From positions 1-44,861 of the forward strand of contig CALGLU010000003.1 in NCBI GenBank assembly GCA_937959275.1: DNA of 44,861 nt. Direction: 5' to 3'. Of this stretch, positions 1 to 8,629 are shown piece after piece. This stretch comes from an uncultured Saprospiraceae bacterium. Its GTDB lineage: Bacteria > Bacteroidota > Bacteroidia > Chitinophagales > Saprospiraceae. The position numbers were made by a program, and so were the translations under genes. How positions within the stretch are numbered: the first letter of the stretch is position 1; each line of letters starts with the position of its first letter. The notes under the pieces were generated by a model that was given only the letters and a program-made list of their open reading frames with translations, had not been told where the DNA came from and did not search any database.

Positions 1-348
1 CATAAATTCTACAAAAACCAAATTAAAAGGACATTTATTAAAGAACTGAAAGACTAAAGTAATTATCTTATATACTTATAATACAATTGGGAAGAATCCA
101 GCTTTTCAATGTTAGTCATGACAAAAACTTACTATCTTAGACCCCTGATTTAATTACTATAAATTGTATGTACAAATCCTGATGAGCCACTAGAAATGAA
201 CAAAAATTATCATAAAGTAAACTTTAAAAATTCCAAAAAAAACCAATTCAGATTTTGATGGATTTATGGCGACAAAATTACATATCCAATCAATCCCTCC
301 TTTCCCCTTCAAGAACTGAATAATTTTCAGATTTAATGAAAAAGACAA
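1..348. other. AT-rich intergenic stretch, no gene seen
   Basis: No reading frame with coding character, no clear hairpin and no repeat shared with the rest of the window was seen. It lies downstream of the minus-strand sigma/anti-sigma operon, so a terminator for that operon may sit here. None is obvious. Confidence 0.5.
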
Positions 349-957
349 TCAAGCAGCGGCTCTCTCCAAAATAACTTTACAAGGTTCATTAGAAGTAACT
401 TCTACTCTATGATTTACAAATAAAGGAATCGCTATGTAATCACCTGTAGTTAAAGAATGTGTTTGATCACCAATGATAATATTACAGCTTCCTTCACACA
501 CCAAAAATTTCTCAATTTCATCGATATGAGTTTCATCAGGGGCTCCATGCTTCAGCCATACAATCATAGTCGTTTTATGATCATCTGCTGATATGATTTT
601 GCCGTGCATCGCTTCATACTCATCTGGTTCTTGCATATCTGATCTTTCAAGCCATGGCAAAAAATCACTTATTTCTGATTGAGGGCTGAGGCTTGGTGCT
701 GGGATTGGTACTTCTCCATTTTTAAGTCTTTCAGAATAATCTAACATTGCTAAAATCATAGGCTTGGTGCTAACATCTGTGGGGATTGCATTAAGTTGCG
801 CATATGCTTCGAGTGATTCTTCTATGTCTTTAATTTCTTGCTTCAAAGAAGGATTATCCGCTATTGCCTTTTCAATCATCAATTGCTCTGACTCAGTGAC
901 ATTACCCATCACATATAATTCTAACAGTCCAGATGATTTTAGTTGATCTATAGACAT
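349..957 (-). CDS. ChrR-like anti-sigma factor with C-terminal cupin domain
   Basis: The 202-aa protein probably holds the upstream ECF sigma factor inactive and releases it on a signal sensed by its cupin. Residues 1-65 match the N-terminus of the anti-sigma factor at 3966-4760: both have an SGLLELYV motif, followed by an acidic helix of the kind that binds ECF sigma factors. Residues ~125-202 form a single-stranded beta-helix cupin (GAPDETHIDEIEKFLVCEG, then a GDYIAIP turn and HRVEV). The motif resembles the metal-binding cupin of ChrR-type anti-sigmas, but only some ligands are obvious. No membrane segment is visible, so it should be cytoplasmic. The start codon overlaps the end of the sigma gene by 10 bp, which suggests translational coupling. 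The substrate or signal is not known. Confidence 0.8.
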   Translation of the reverse strand: MSIDQLKSSGLLELYVMGNVTESEQLMIEKAIADNPSLKQEIKDIEESLEAYAQLNAIPTDVSTKPMILAMLDYSERLKNGEVPIPAPSLSPQSEISDFLPWLERSDMQEPDEYEAMHGKIISADDHKTTMIVWLKHGAPDETHIDEIEKFLVCEGSCNIIIGDQTHSLTTGDYIAIPLFVNHRVEVTSNEPCKVILERAAA

Positions 958-1532
958 AAATGAGTAATTATGAAGGTGATAAGGGTAAAGTCTCCTATAA
1001 ATATTTTCTTTTCAGACCTTAATGCTCTTCTCAATTCTAAAATAGCATTTCTTAGCCTTGTTTTTATTGTACCAAGTGGGATTTGTAATTCTTCAGCAGC
1101 TTGAGATTGGGTGTAACCCCGCAGATAAACATAATCTATGACCACCCGATGCTTCTCATCTAGTTTCCCGATTAGAGTTTTAGCATCAATATGTGCCATG
1201 TTTGATCTGATGTCCTGATGGTTATGAGCATCTAAATCAAAAGATTCAGTGTTTTGTAAATTTTGGTATGATTTGAGGCGCTTGATGTCAATAGCACTAT
1301 TTCTAGCAATTTGACTCATCCAAGTAAACAGGGTTGCCTTTGACTCGTCATACTGATCTATTTTATCCCAAACTTTTAAAAATGTTTGTTGCAAAACTTC
1401 TTCAGATACCTTCTCAGAGAGAAGAATTCGTAGGATAATTCCATTCAGAGCCGCTGCATAATTATCATATAAGTAAGACAATGCCTTCTCATCTCTCTTT
1501 TTGAGACGATCTATGATCTCCTTAACCTCCAT
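948..1532 (-). CDS. ECF RNA polymerase sigma factor with hydrophobic C-terminal tail
   Basis: This 194-aa sigma-70 family protein directs RNA polymerase to a stress or envelope regulon. Region 2 contains TLFTWMSQIARNSAIDIKR (-10 recognition and melting). Region 4 contains GYTQSQAAEELQIPLGTIKT, a helix-turn-helix for -35 binding. I chose the ATG at 1532 over an in-frame TTG at 1541 because ATG gives the usual ECF N-terminus. It forms an operon with the overlapping cupin anti-sigma gene. The last ~16 residues are strongly hydrophobic (FTLITFIITHLCL), which ECF factors normally lack; the paralogue at 4751-5341 has a similar tail. Assignment to the ECF family is secure, but the target genes are unknown. 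Confidence 0.92.
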   Translation of the reverse strand: MEVKEIIDRLKKRDEKALSYLYDNYAAALNGIILRILLSEKVSEEVLQQTFLKVWDKIDQYDESKATLFTWMSQIARNSAIDIKRLKSYQNLQNTESFDLDAHNHQDIRSNMAHIDAKTLIGKLDEKHRVVIDYVYLRGYTQSQAAEELQIPLGTIKTRLRNAILELRRALRSEKKIFIGDFTLITFIITHLCL

Positions 1533-1967
1533 ATAGATCAAAATTACCGCTTTCTATCAAGAATGAGAACGGACGGATCAGTATTTATCTAATCTATTAG
1601 AATTAAGATCCATACTTGAAATAACCACAGCTGTAAAAACCGATATATATTCAACCCGTATATACTTATAAACAGTCAATAGTGGTCTGTCAAGTATATA
1701 TTGACTGGTTGAATTTGAGCTTAGTGTGTGCATGAGCTAGGCGCAGGTCCGGTCTGATAGCCTAGCTGTCAAGGCCGGTTCTGTAAGGACGTGCATGTGC
1801 AAAATACACCAAAAGCACTAGTCAGGTATATCTTGACAGAGCACTAGAATGCAGATGCACAACAGTCTAGAGGACAATTATATGAATAGACCTTAGCCGT
1901 TAAGAGATTTTTTATATATTCAAGAAACATATATTTAATCAGTAGATTGAGAATTAATTAATAAAAT
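1533..1967. other. Intergenic region between divergent sigma and MscS genes
   Basis: This 435-bp region separates the divergently transcribed sigma operon and mscS-corA pair, so promoters for both must lie here. A 167-bp MITE (1680-1846) occupies the centre and could separate or alter those promoters. The ~120 bp on the mscS side are AT-rich and without clear motifs. Confidence 0.5.
1680..1846. mobile_element. MITE copy 1 (TIR GTGGTCTGTCAAG, TA flanks)
   Basis: The ends form imperfect terminal inverted repeats: GTGGTCTGTCAAG at the left and CTTGACAGAGCAC at the right, each bordered by TA. The element holds no reading frame. Its reverse complement matches 16625-16792 over the full length at roughly four bases in five, including a central palindrome around CCGGTCTGATAGCC. 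TA flanks are typical of IS630/Tc1-mariner-type insertion, so this is probably a non-autonomous derivative of such an element. No matching transposase lies in the window. Confidence 0.8.
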
Positions 1968-2846
1968 ATGGAAGAATTTATCGCTAATTTGAAGGAAACA
2001 CATTGGTATACCTTCATTAAAAGCAATCACATACCAGAGTTTCTCATCACCTTGGTTTTAACCTTTATTTTAGCGCAACTTGCAAGAAAGGCCTTTGCTA
2101 AATTCTTAAGTAAAATAGGAGAAAAAGACAGTTTAGATAAGACAAATTACTATTTCCTCAGGTATGTGTTGATTGCTCTTATCTACGGGATCGGGTTCAC
2201 ATTAGCCATTTATTCTGTCCCAGCTTTTAGAGCAATTGGAACGACACTTTTAGCAGGTGCAGGTGTTTTGGCCTTAGCAGTAAGTTTTGCTTCTCAACAG
2301 GCTCTAAGTAATATAGTGAGTGGTCTGTTTATCGTAATCTTTAAGCCTTTTAAAATAAATGATAGAATAATGATGAAGAGCCAAGGACATGAGGGTGTGA
2401 TTGAAGATATTACTCTCAGACATACAGTAATCCGAAATTATGAAAATAGAAGAATTATAGTGCCAAATGCAATTATCAGTAATGAGACAATTGTTAATTC
2501 AGATTACGGAGAGCAAAAAATTTGCAAACAACTTATTTTCAATATAGGATATGAAAGTGATATTCAACACGCAAAATCTATTATTCAGCAAGAAGCGCTC
2601 AACCATCCATTGACTTTTGACAATAGAACAAGAGCGGAAAAAAATAGAAATATACCCGCTGTCATTATACGCACCTTTAATTTCGGTGAATCCTCAATCG
2701 ATTTAAAAGCCTTTGTTTGGGTCAAAGACCATACAACTTCTTTAGAATTAATGTCTGATGTCCTAGAATCCGTCAAAAAAAGATTCGACGAAGAAGGCAT
2801 CTCAATACCATATCCGCAACGAACAATTCACATCGTAGATAAATAG
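1968..2846 (+). CDS. MscS-family small-conductance mechanosensitive channel
   Basis: The 292-aa inner-membrane protein should open under membrane tension to release solutes after hypo-osmotic shock. Three hydrophobic segments are seen at about residues 22-40, 64-86 and 90-128. The third holds the Gly/Ala-rich pore helix (LLAGAGVLALAVSFASQQAL) followed by the family hallmark SNIVSGLFIVIFKPFKINDR. The C-terminal part is the cytosolic beta and alpha/beta domain. Length and order match a minimal MscS. It lies 17 bp upstream of corA and probably shares a transcript with it. Both genes sit between two ECF sigma/anti-sigma operons, which fits a role in envelope or ion stress, although that link is inferred from position only. 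Confidence 0.93.
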   Translation: MEEFIANLKETHWYTFIKSNHIPEFLITLVLTFILAQLARKAFAKFLSKIGEKDSLDKTNYYFLRYVLIALIYGIGFTLAIYSVPAFRAIGTTLLAGAGVLALAVSFASQQALSNIVSGLFIVIFKPFKINDRIMMKSQGHEGVIEDITLRHTVIRNYENRRIIVPNAIISNETIVNSDYGEQKICKQLIFNIGYESDIQHAKSIIQQEALNHPLTFDNRTRAEKNRNIPAVIIRTFNFGESSIDLKAFVWVKDHTTSLELMSDVLESVKKRFDEEGISIPYPQRTIHIVDK

Positions 2847-2863
2847 TAATTATATCTTTAACT

Positions 2864-3916
2864 ATGAGTTCGAATGGACATAAAACTTTTGGATTAGCTC
2901 CAGGAACGCTAGTCTTTACTGGTAAGGAAAAAGTTGATAATCCTGTGGTACATCATTTACAATACAATGATGATTCTATTAAAGAAACTGAATACCTTAA
3001 TGAAATTATACATGCCAAGAAGAATGACTTAACCGTAGATTGGTATGACATGCGAGGCATCCATGATACCGATGCGATTCAAAAAATTGGCGTTGATTTA
3101 CAGATTCATCCACTTTTTCTTGAAGACGTTGTTGACATCCATCAACGCCCAAAATTCGAAGAGTATCCAAAGGGTATTCTATTTCTCTTAAAATCATTTT
3201 CATACAACACAAATACGCATTCAATACATCCAGAACAAATAAGCATTTATTTTGATAACCATACGTTGATAAGTTTTCAAGAAGATGAAACAGACGTCTT
3301 TAAAAACGTTAGGCAACGATTACAATTAAAAAAAGGTAAAATTCGGGGAACCCAAACTGACTATCTAGCATTTGCTTTAGCAGATGAAGTAATAGATAAT
3401 TACTTTCTTATTCTTGAAAAAGTAACTGATGAAATTCAAATTCTAGAAAACAATATTCTTGAAGGCCCAAGCGAAAATTTAAAGTTTTCAATACATCATT
3501 TAAGAAAACAAATTATCCTATTCAGAAAACACATCTCACCACTTCGAGAAGCAGTATCAAGATTTAGTAAATCTGACAATGAGTTTATCTATGACTCAAC
3601 ACTTATATTCTTACGAGACTTAAATGACCATACTATTCAAATTTTAGATATGGTAGATTCTCAGCGAGACATTCTAAATGGTTTGCAAGACTTATATCTA
3701 TCCGAAATAAGTAATCGAATGAACCAAATCATGAAGGTCTTGACCATCATTACAACCATATTTGTACCTCTATCTTTCTTAGCTGGTATCTATGGGATGA
3801 ATTTTGAATTTATGCCTGAATTAAAATTCAAGTATGGCTACTTTCTATTAATAATTATTATGGCAGTTGTTGTGTGCTCGTTTCTATTGTGGTTTAAGAA
3901 AAACAAATGGCTCTAG
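2864..3916 (+). CDS. corA: CorA-type magnesium/cobalt transporter
   Basis: The 350-aa protein is a divalent cation channel of the CorA/MIT family. The N-terminal ~290 residues form the cytosolic funnel, with helices such as DEVIDNYFLILEKVTDEIQI. Two C-terminal membrane helices follow. The first ends in the signature YGMNF (residues ~316-320), with MPE in the loop expected for Mg2+ selection. The last residues KKNKW are the usual basic end. The start ATG follows the MscS stop by 17 bp, suggesting co-transcription. The length matches characterised CorA proteins. Confidence in the family is high; the choice between Mg2+ and Co2+ cannot be made from sequence. Confidence 0.96.
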   Translation: MSSNGHKTFGLAPGTLVFTGKEKVDNPVVHHLQYNDDSIKETEYLNEIIHAKKNDLTVDWYDMRGIHDTDAIQKIGVDLQIHPLFLEDVVDIHQRPKFEEYPKGILFLLKSFSYNTNTHSIHPEQISIYFDNHTLISFQEDETDVFKNVRQRLQLKKGKIRGTQTDYLAFALADEVIDNYFLILEKVTDEIQILENNILEGPSENLKFSIHHLRKQIILFRKHISPLREAVSRFSKSDNEFIYDSTLIFLRDLNDHTIQILDMVDSQRDILNGLQDLYLSEISNRMNQIMKVLTIITTIFVPLSFLAGIYGMNFEFMPELKFKYGYFLLIIIMAVVVCSFLLWFKKNKWL

Positions 3917-3965
3917 ACATTGACTATACTATTGAATAGCCTTTCAAATCTTTCAGGATAAAAGA

Positions 3966-4760
3966 TTAAGTCAAAGGGACAACACCTATCAGATTCTCTA
4001 AGGTAGGCGAGGTTTGACCACCTCTTGGTTCAATTGTAACAGCATAAGCATTGATTCCTGCAACATAAGAAAACTCAAATATCTTATCTCCTTCAAGTTG
4101 AAAAACATCTAATGGAATAGGAGAGCCTAATGCTGGGAGAGCCCATAGCTGGAAACTTTGATCAGTATTAATTTCCGGCAAATTGACCAATTGAATATAA
4201 TTTTTCTGAGCGGTTTGATTATAGTGTACATAAAAATTAGTCGTACTATAATTTTCAGTTGGATCAACTGCAATTATTTTATTCCCTGGATCTGACAAGG
4301 CGATAAATAGTTGATCCTGATTTTGATTTACTCTTAACAATGAATCACATATCAGCTGATCGCTTTGATACTTAGCTTCCAGTTTTTGATGCTTCCCATT
4401 TTGGAATATATTCCAAGCGAATAAGCCCAATGCGATCAAGACAGATGCAATTAATGGAGCTAAATTCTTTGTCCCTGATGAAGCCTTAGATCCTGCAGAT
4501 GTCGCATTCGAATTATTTCTAGGCAAATCTGAATTCGGTAATTCTTTAATGATGCTCTCCTTTAATCCAATTGAAGGCTCGACTGAATGTAGCTTGGCAT
4601 ATTGTAATAACACATATTCGATCTCCTTGATGTCAGTTTGTAATTCAGGATATGTAGCTAATGCTGTCCTGACGATACTCTGATCTTCTTGCGAAATATC
4701 TCCAAGCACATATAGCTCCAATAGACCTGAGTCCCTTATATCTTTAACATCTAATGCCAT
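3966..4760 (-). CDS. RskA-like membrane-anchored anti-sigma factor
   Basis: The 264-aa protein probably sequesters the ECF sigma factor encoded just upstream. Residues 1-70 carry the SGLLELYVLG motif and acidic helices that match the cupin anti-sigma at 349-957. A single membrane segment follows (LIASVLIALGLFAWNIF, about residues 101-117), then a short coiled segment and a C-terminal RskA-type periplasmic domain with the typical FQLWALPALGSPIPLDVF stretch. No HxxxCxxC zinc motif is seen. It overlaps the sigma gene by 10 bp, the same overlap as in the other pair. Control by regulated proteolysis is known for some RskA proteins but is not shown here. Confidence 0.88.
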   Translation of the reverse strand: MALDVKDIRDSGLLELYVLGDISQEDQSIVRTALATYPELQTDIKEIEYVLLQYAKLHSVEPSIGLKESIIKELPNSDLPRNNSNATSAGSKASSGTKNLAPLIASVLIALGLFAWNIFQNGKHQKLEAKYQSDQLICDSLLRVNQNQDQLFIALSDPGNKIIAVDPTENYSTTNFYVHYNQTAQKNYIQLVNLPEINTDQSFQLWALPALGSPIPLDVFQLEGDKIFEFSYVAGINAYAVTIEPRGGQTSPTLENLIGVVPLT

Positions 4761-5341
4761 AGTTGACTTATGAGCAAAATGAGAATAAAAAGTAATCCAA
4801 TAAATAAGGACTTCTCATTAATAAGCTCTTTTCTTAATAAATTAAGCGCAGTTTTAATTCTTGTTTTTACTGTTCCAAGCGGAATTTCTAATTCTCTTGA
4901 AATCTCAGACTGTGTATAACCCTGTAAATACATCATATCTAATACAGTCATATATTTAGTATCTAGTGCAGATAACAGTTTAGACGTATCTATGCCATCG
5001 GTATGTAGTATTGATGTATTATAATCATATACGGTTGTATCTAATGATTCGGTTTTTTCGTTGTTAGCATAACTAACTAAGCGTCTTTGATCAATAGCAT
5101 TATTCCTTGCAATTGTAGCCATCCAAGTAAAAAGACTACTCTTCTCTTCATCGTAAGTATCAATTTTATCCCAAATCTTAAGAAAGGTCTTTTGCAGAAT
5201 TTCTTCTGCTATTTGTTTGTTTCTAACAATTCTGACAATTATACCCAACAAGGCTGGAGCAAAGGAATCATATAAAGCCGCAATACCTTTTTCATCACGA
5301 CTTTTAATGAGTCTTATAATATTAACTGTATCGATTGTAAT
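4751..5341 (-). CDS. ECF RNA polymerase sigma factor, non-standard start
   Basis: It is a paralogue of the sigma factor at 948-1532, with region 2 (SLFTWMATIARNNAIDQRR) and region 4 (GYTQSEISRELEIPLGTVKTR). Residues matching the paralogue continue upstream to about 5335 (IIRLIKSRDEKGIAALYDS), yet no ATG, GTG or TTG lies between this stretch and an in-frame TGA at about 5366-5368. The likeliest initiators are ATT at 5341 or ATC at 5335. Starting at the TTG at 5251 would remove the first third of region 2. An in-frame ATG lies just before the TGA, so a point nonsense change is also possible. The C-terminus ends in a hydrophobic tail (FIGLLFILILLISQLW). It forms an operon with the RskA-like gene. 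Confidence 0.85.
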   Translation of the reverse strand: MTIDTVNIIRLIKSRDEKGIAALYDSFAPALLGIIVRIVRNKQIAEEILQKTFLKIWDKIDTYDEEKSSLFTWMATIARNNAIDQRRLVSYANNEKTESLDTTVYDYNTSILHTDGIDTSKLLSALDTKYMTVLDMMYLQGYTQSEISRELEIPLGTVKTRIKTALNLLRKELINEKSLFIGLLFILILLISQLWH

Positions 5342-5495
5342 TGGTTTTAATATAAATGTAAGATATCACATGATTAAGGACATATAGCTATTTAATAAAC
5401 ATTTTTAAAAAAAACTCATAAAACAGAAATCCAATCATTGAATCATACGCGTATATAGATTAGTAAGCCAATTACTAATTTTTAATTAAATTCAA

Positions 5496-6722
5496 ATGAC
5501 AAGACTATCTTCATCTTACCTTTTAACAGCTTTTATTCTCAGTATATTCTTCCTCATATCTTGCTCTGATACGAATCAATTACAAAATACCACAGTAGTT
5601 GCCCCAGAGCTTTTAGATAGATCAGAAAAAACCCAACTCGGAAAAGAATGGGATTATGTTCAAAATTTGTACTCAGATAAAGTTAAATCACTGCAAGCGA
5701 CTCCAGACAATCATGAAGCAAAACTAGTCCTTGCACAATTATTTATAAAAGAAGCTAGAGTCACAGGTGAGCATGGTCATTATTATCCAGCTGCACTTCA
5801 AATGGTCAATCAAGTATTGAATGATGAAGCTTTAGACAAAAACACAAAATTTTTAGCTCTCATGCACAAAGCTGGTGTTCAGCTATCCCTACATGAATTT
5901 GCTGACGCCTTGGAGACTAGCGAAAAGGCTATCGTACTTAACCCTAGGAATGCTCAAATCCATGGGGTTTTAGTAGACTGTCATGTAGAGCTAGGTAATT
6001 ACGCCAAAGCCATAGAGATCGCTGACAAAATGGTTGCTATGAAGCCAGATCTACGCTCTTATAGTCGTGTATCTTATCTAAGAGAAATCCATGGTGATGT
6101 AACTGGTGCCATTGATGCACTCACACTTGCTGTTGAAGCAGGCTATCCAGGCTATGAAGAAACGGCTTGGGCTATGCAGACATTAGGAGAACTTTATCAG
6201 CGCTATGGCCAAAATGATAATGCTCAAAAAATATTTGAAAATATTTTAGCCATGAGACCAAACTACCCTTTCGCTGTTGCATCTTTAGCTGATTTACAAA
6301 TCCTAAATGGAGACCAAGCTGGCGCTGAAGAGACATTAAACAATGCAATTGCAATCATACCTGAAGTTGGTTTTTACGTTTCCTTAGCTCATATTTTAAA
6401 AGATCAAGGTAGAGATTCAGAGCTTGAAAAGATAAAGTCTGAAATTATCGAAATGTTAGAAGACGATGTTGTCAATGGACACAACATGAATCTAGAATAT
6501 GCAGACCTTTATTTAAGTCTTTACAATGATCCTCAAACGGCTTTGTCTTATATCGAAAAAGAATATCAAAAGCGACCAAACAACATAGATGTTAACCGAA
6601 AACTAGCACAAGTCTATCATCAATTAGATTTGATGGAAGACTCAAAACAATACATAGCTGCTGCGTCTATTACGAATTCAGCTCACCCAGAATTACAAGA
6701 ATTAAAGTCAGTAGTGAACTAA
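5496..6722 (+). CDS. TPR-repeat lipoprotein
   Basis: The 408-aa protein begins with a lipoprotein signal peptide ending in the lipobox LISC (Cys ~23), so it should be membrane-anchored in the envelope. The rest is a row of tetratricopeptide-type helix pairs; repeats with the typical small/aromatic spacing are seen at ~115-150 (ALMHKAGVQLSLHEFADALE), ~155-185 and ~225-260 (LGELYQRYGQNDNAQKIFEN). TPR arrays hold protein partners and have no catalytic activity themselves. The gene is divergent from the sigma factor at 4751-5341, with a 154-bp shared upstream region. Its partner is unknown. It could be connected to the DUF4331 genes 135 bp downstream, but only position suggests this. Confidence 0.8.
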   Translation: MTRLSSSYLLTAFILSIFFLISCSDTNQLQNTTVVAPELLDRSEKTQLGKEWDYVQNLYSDKVKSLQATPDNHEAKLVLAQLFIKEARVTGEHGHYYPAALQMVNQVLNDEALDKNTKFLALMHKAGVQLSLHEFADALETSEKAIVLNPRNAQIHGVLVDCHVELGNYAKAIEIADKMVAMKPDLRSYSRVSYLREIHGDVTGAIDALTLAVEAGYPGYEETAWAMQTLGELYQRYGQNDNAQKIFENILAMRPNYPFAVASLADLQILNGDQAGAEETLNNAIAIIPEVGFYVSLAHILKDQGRDSELEKIKSEIIEMLEDDVVNGHNMNLEYADLYLSLYNDPQTALSYIEKEYQKRPNNIDVNRKLAQVYHQLDLMEDSKQYIAAASITNSAHPELQELKSVVN

Positions 6723-6857
6723 ATTCTGTGTTGCCTTCACTTAAAATCTATCAGTCTAAAATAGAATTTTTTAACCCTATTGACATAGGACCTTTATATC
6801 TCAGAATCCATTTATTGGTATTCGAGATTCCTATGTCTAATAACAGATACTTACATA

Positions 6858-8603
6858 ATGCAAAACACAATTGTACACAAAGCTCCACTCATTCTAAGGA
6901 AGCTTATGGCAATTCATTTAATGCTCTGTTTCTCAATAATCGTGATGGCATCAAGCCATCGAGAAGCACCATTAATTGCCAATGATCCCTTAGCAGACAA
7001 CACAGATTTATATGCCTTTAGATGTCCTGATGACCCCAATATGATCACCATCATTGCAAACTATATTCCTGCTGAGCTCCCATATGGTGGACCAAATTAT
7101 TACACATTTGGGGAAAACATACGTTATGAAATCCACATTGACAATGATGCATCTATCCCAGGAGATGAAATCATTTACCGATTCACATTTCGTAGAATCA
7201 ATGAAGATGGATCAACTTTTTTTAACATCAGATTAGGCAAACAGAATCTTAAAACAATTTATAATGTTGAAAGAAGCCTTAATGGCGGGGAAAGTTTTCA
7301 AGCAATTTTGCTAAATGGTGAGGTGCCACCTAATAATATAGGACCTCGATCAATTGAGTCTGGCGTCGGCCTAGGTTCTTCTTATTCAGATTTATTCGCA
7401 GCGGGTATTCAAACTACCATGACTGGAGAAACTGTTTTTGCAGGGCCAGTAGATGATCCATTTTATGTTGACCTCGGTGCTATTTTTGACTTGGGTAATT
7501 CACCAAGACAAGAAGGTGGTAATAGAGATGCCTTAGCAAAATACAATGTGCATTCTATAGCACTAAAAATCCCAATTTCAACATTGCTAAAAGATGGTGC
7601 ACCTGCACAACCGACATCAATTTTGGATTCGGACTATGTGATCGGCGTTTGGGCTTCCGCCAGCAGACCAGCTATTAAAACGATGACAGCTGGTAATCAA
7701 GCAAGATATTCAGGTGATTGGGTGCAAGTATCTAGATTAGGTATGCCTCTTATTAACGAAGCCGTGATTCCTATTGGTGACAAGGACTTTTGGAATAGAT
7801 TGAGTCCATACGACGAAATAACAGAGACAACTATGGACGACTATTTTTACAATCCTGAGCTTGCTCTGTATATGGATGATGATTTATTTGGGACTGCAGT
7901 TCCATCGTTTGCTCCTCTTCGTATCCAAAAAGCTTCTCTTGGAGCATTTGATTTTTCTAATGGTGCAGATGGTCTTTTTGGATTAAAAGGTAGTACAGCT
8001 GTAGCTGGTACCGCTTTAGATGATGCCGTGTTTGGTACATTGTTATTGCCTGGTCCAGGTAAGCCGCGATCAGTAGATTTGTGGCCAGCTTTCCATACTG
8101 GTGTGCCGAATGTCATACCCTATCAGTTAGCCACAGGTAAAGGAGGTAATCCCTTAGCTGCAGGCAAACCATTTGTCAATAATTTCCTACCTAATGGTGG
8201 TGATATGTTGAGATTAAATATGGCTGTTCCGGTTACGCCAAGAACTGATCCAAACTTCAGTCCTTTAGGTCTGATTCAAGCAGCAGCGATAGGATTAACT
8301 GTAGCACCTTTTAATACAAGTTCCGAACTTGAATTTATTCCTAACATGGATGGCTTCCCTAATGGTCGTCGTTTAGAAGATGATGTCACTCGAATTGAAC
8401 TTCAAGCTGTCGCAGGTGCTGTACTTGCTGCTGTTGGTCTTTGGTATGATGACTATGATCCAAATAGTTCTCCAAGTCCTGTTACTCAAGACTTACTTGA
8501 TGTCTTGACCTATTCTACAGGCGTAGAAACTAATGATGCTCCTTTTTCTAATTCATTCCCTTATTTGGCAATGCCTTGGAGAGGAACAGACCTTGGACAA
8601 TAA
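6858..8603 (+). CDS. DUF4331 family secreted protein, short paralogue
   Basis: The 581-aa protein has a signal-like N-terminus (hydrophobic residues ~17-30) followed by the DUF4331 opening motif SSHREAPLI. DUF4331 has no known function. The whole length matches residues ~26-567 of the next gene at a high level, showing a tandem duplication. It ends soon after the FPYLAMPW motif without a T9SS tail, so it would use another route to the outside or stay in the periplasm. The start at 6858 gives a basic n-region (HKAPLILRK). An alternative ATG at 6906 gives a shorter leader. It ends 26 bp before the start of its paralogue. Confidence 0.85.
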   Translation: MQNTIVHKAPLILRKLMAIHLMLCFSIIVMASSHREAPLIANDPLADNTDLYAFRCPDDPNMITIIANYIPAELPYGGPNYYTFGENIRYEIHIDNDASIPGDEIIYRFTFRRINEDGSTFFNIRLGKQNLKTIYNVERSLNGGESFQAILLNGEVPPNNIGPRSIESGVGLGSSYSDLFAAGIQTTMTGETVFAGPVDDPFYVDLGAIFDLGNSPRQEGGNRDALAKYNVHSIALKIPISTLLKDGAPAQPTSILDSDYVIGVWASASRPAIKTMTAGNQARYSGDWVQVSRLGMPLINEAVIPIGDKDFWNRLSPYDEITETTMDDYFYNPELALYMDDDLFGTAVPSFAPLRIQKASLGAFDFSNGADGLFGLKGSTAVAGTALDDAVFGTLLLPGPGKPRSVDLWPAFHTGVPNVIPYQLATGKGGNPLAAGKPFVNNFLPNGGDMLRLNMAVPVTPRTDPNFSPLGLIQAAAIGLTVAPFNTSSELEFIPNMDGFPNGRRLEDDVTRIELQAVAGAVLAAVGLWYDDYDPNSSPSPVTQDLLDVLTYSTGVETNDAPFSNSFPYLAMPWRGTDLGQ

Positions 8604-8629
8604 CATTCATAATTAATAAAATTAAGACA

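Noticed and set aside
4751-5251. Short form of the sigma factor from TTG 5251
   Set aside because: It would drop part of region 2 that is clearly matched by the paralogue, so translation must begin further upstream or the gene is damaged.
6728-6985. 85-aa plus-strand frame before the first DUF4331 gene
   Set aside because: It overlaps the signal peptide of the DUF4331 gene in another frame and has no recognisable features.
8576-8629. Upstream start of the long DUF4331 protein
   Set aside because: It lies inside the previous gene, and the signal peptide fits the ATG at 8630.
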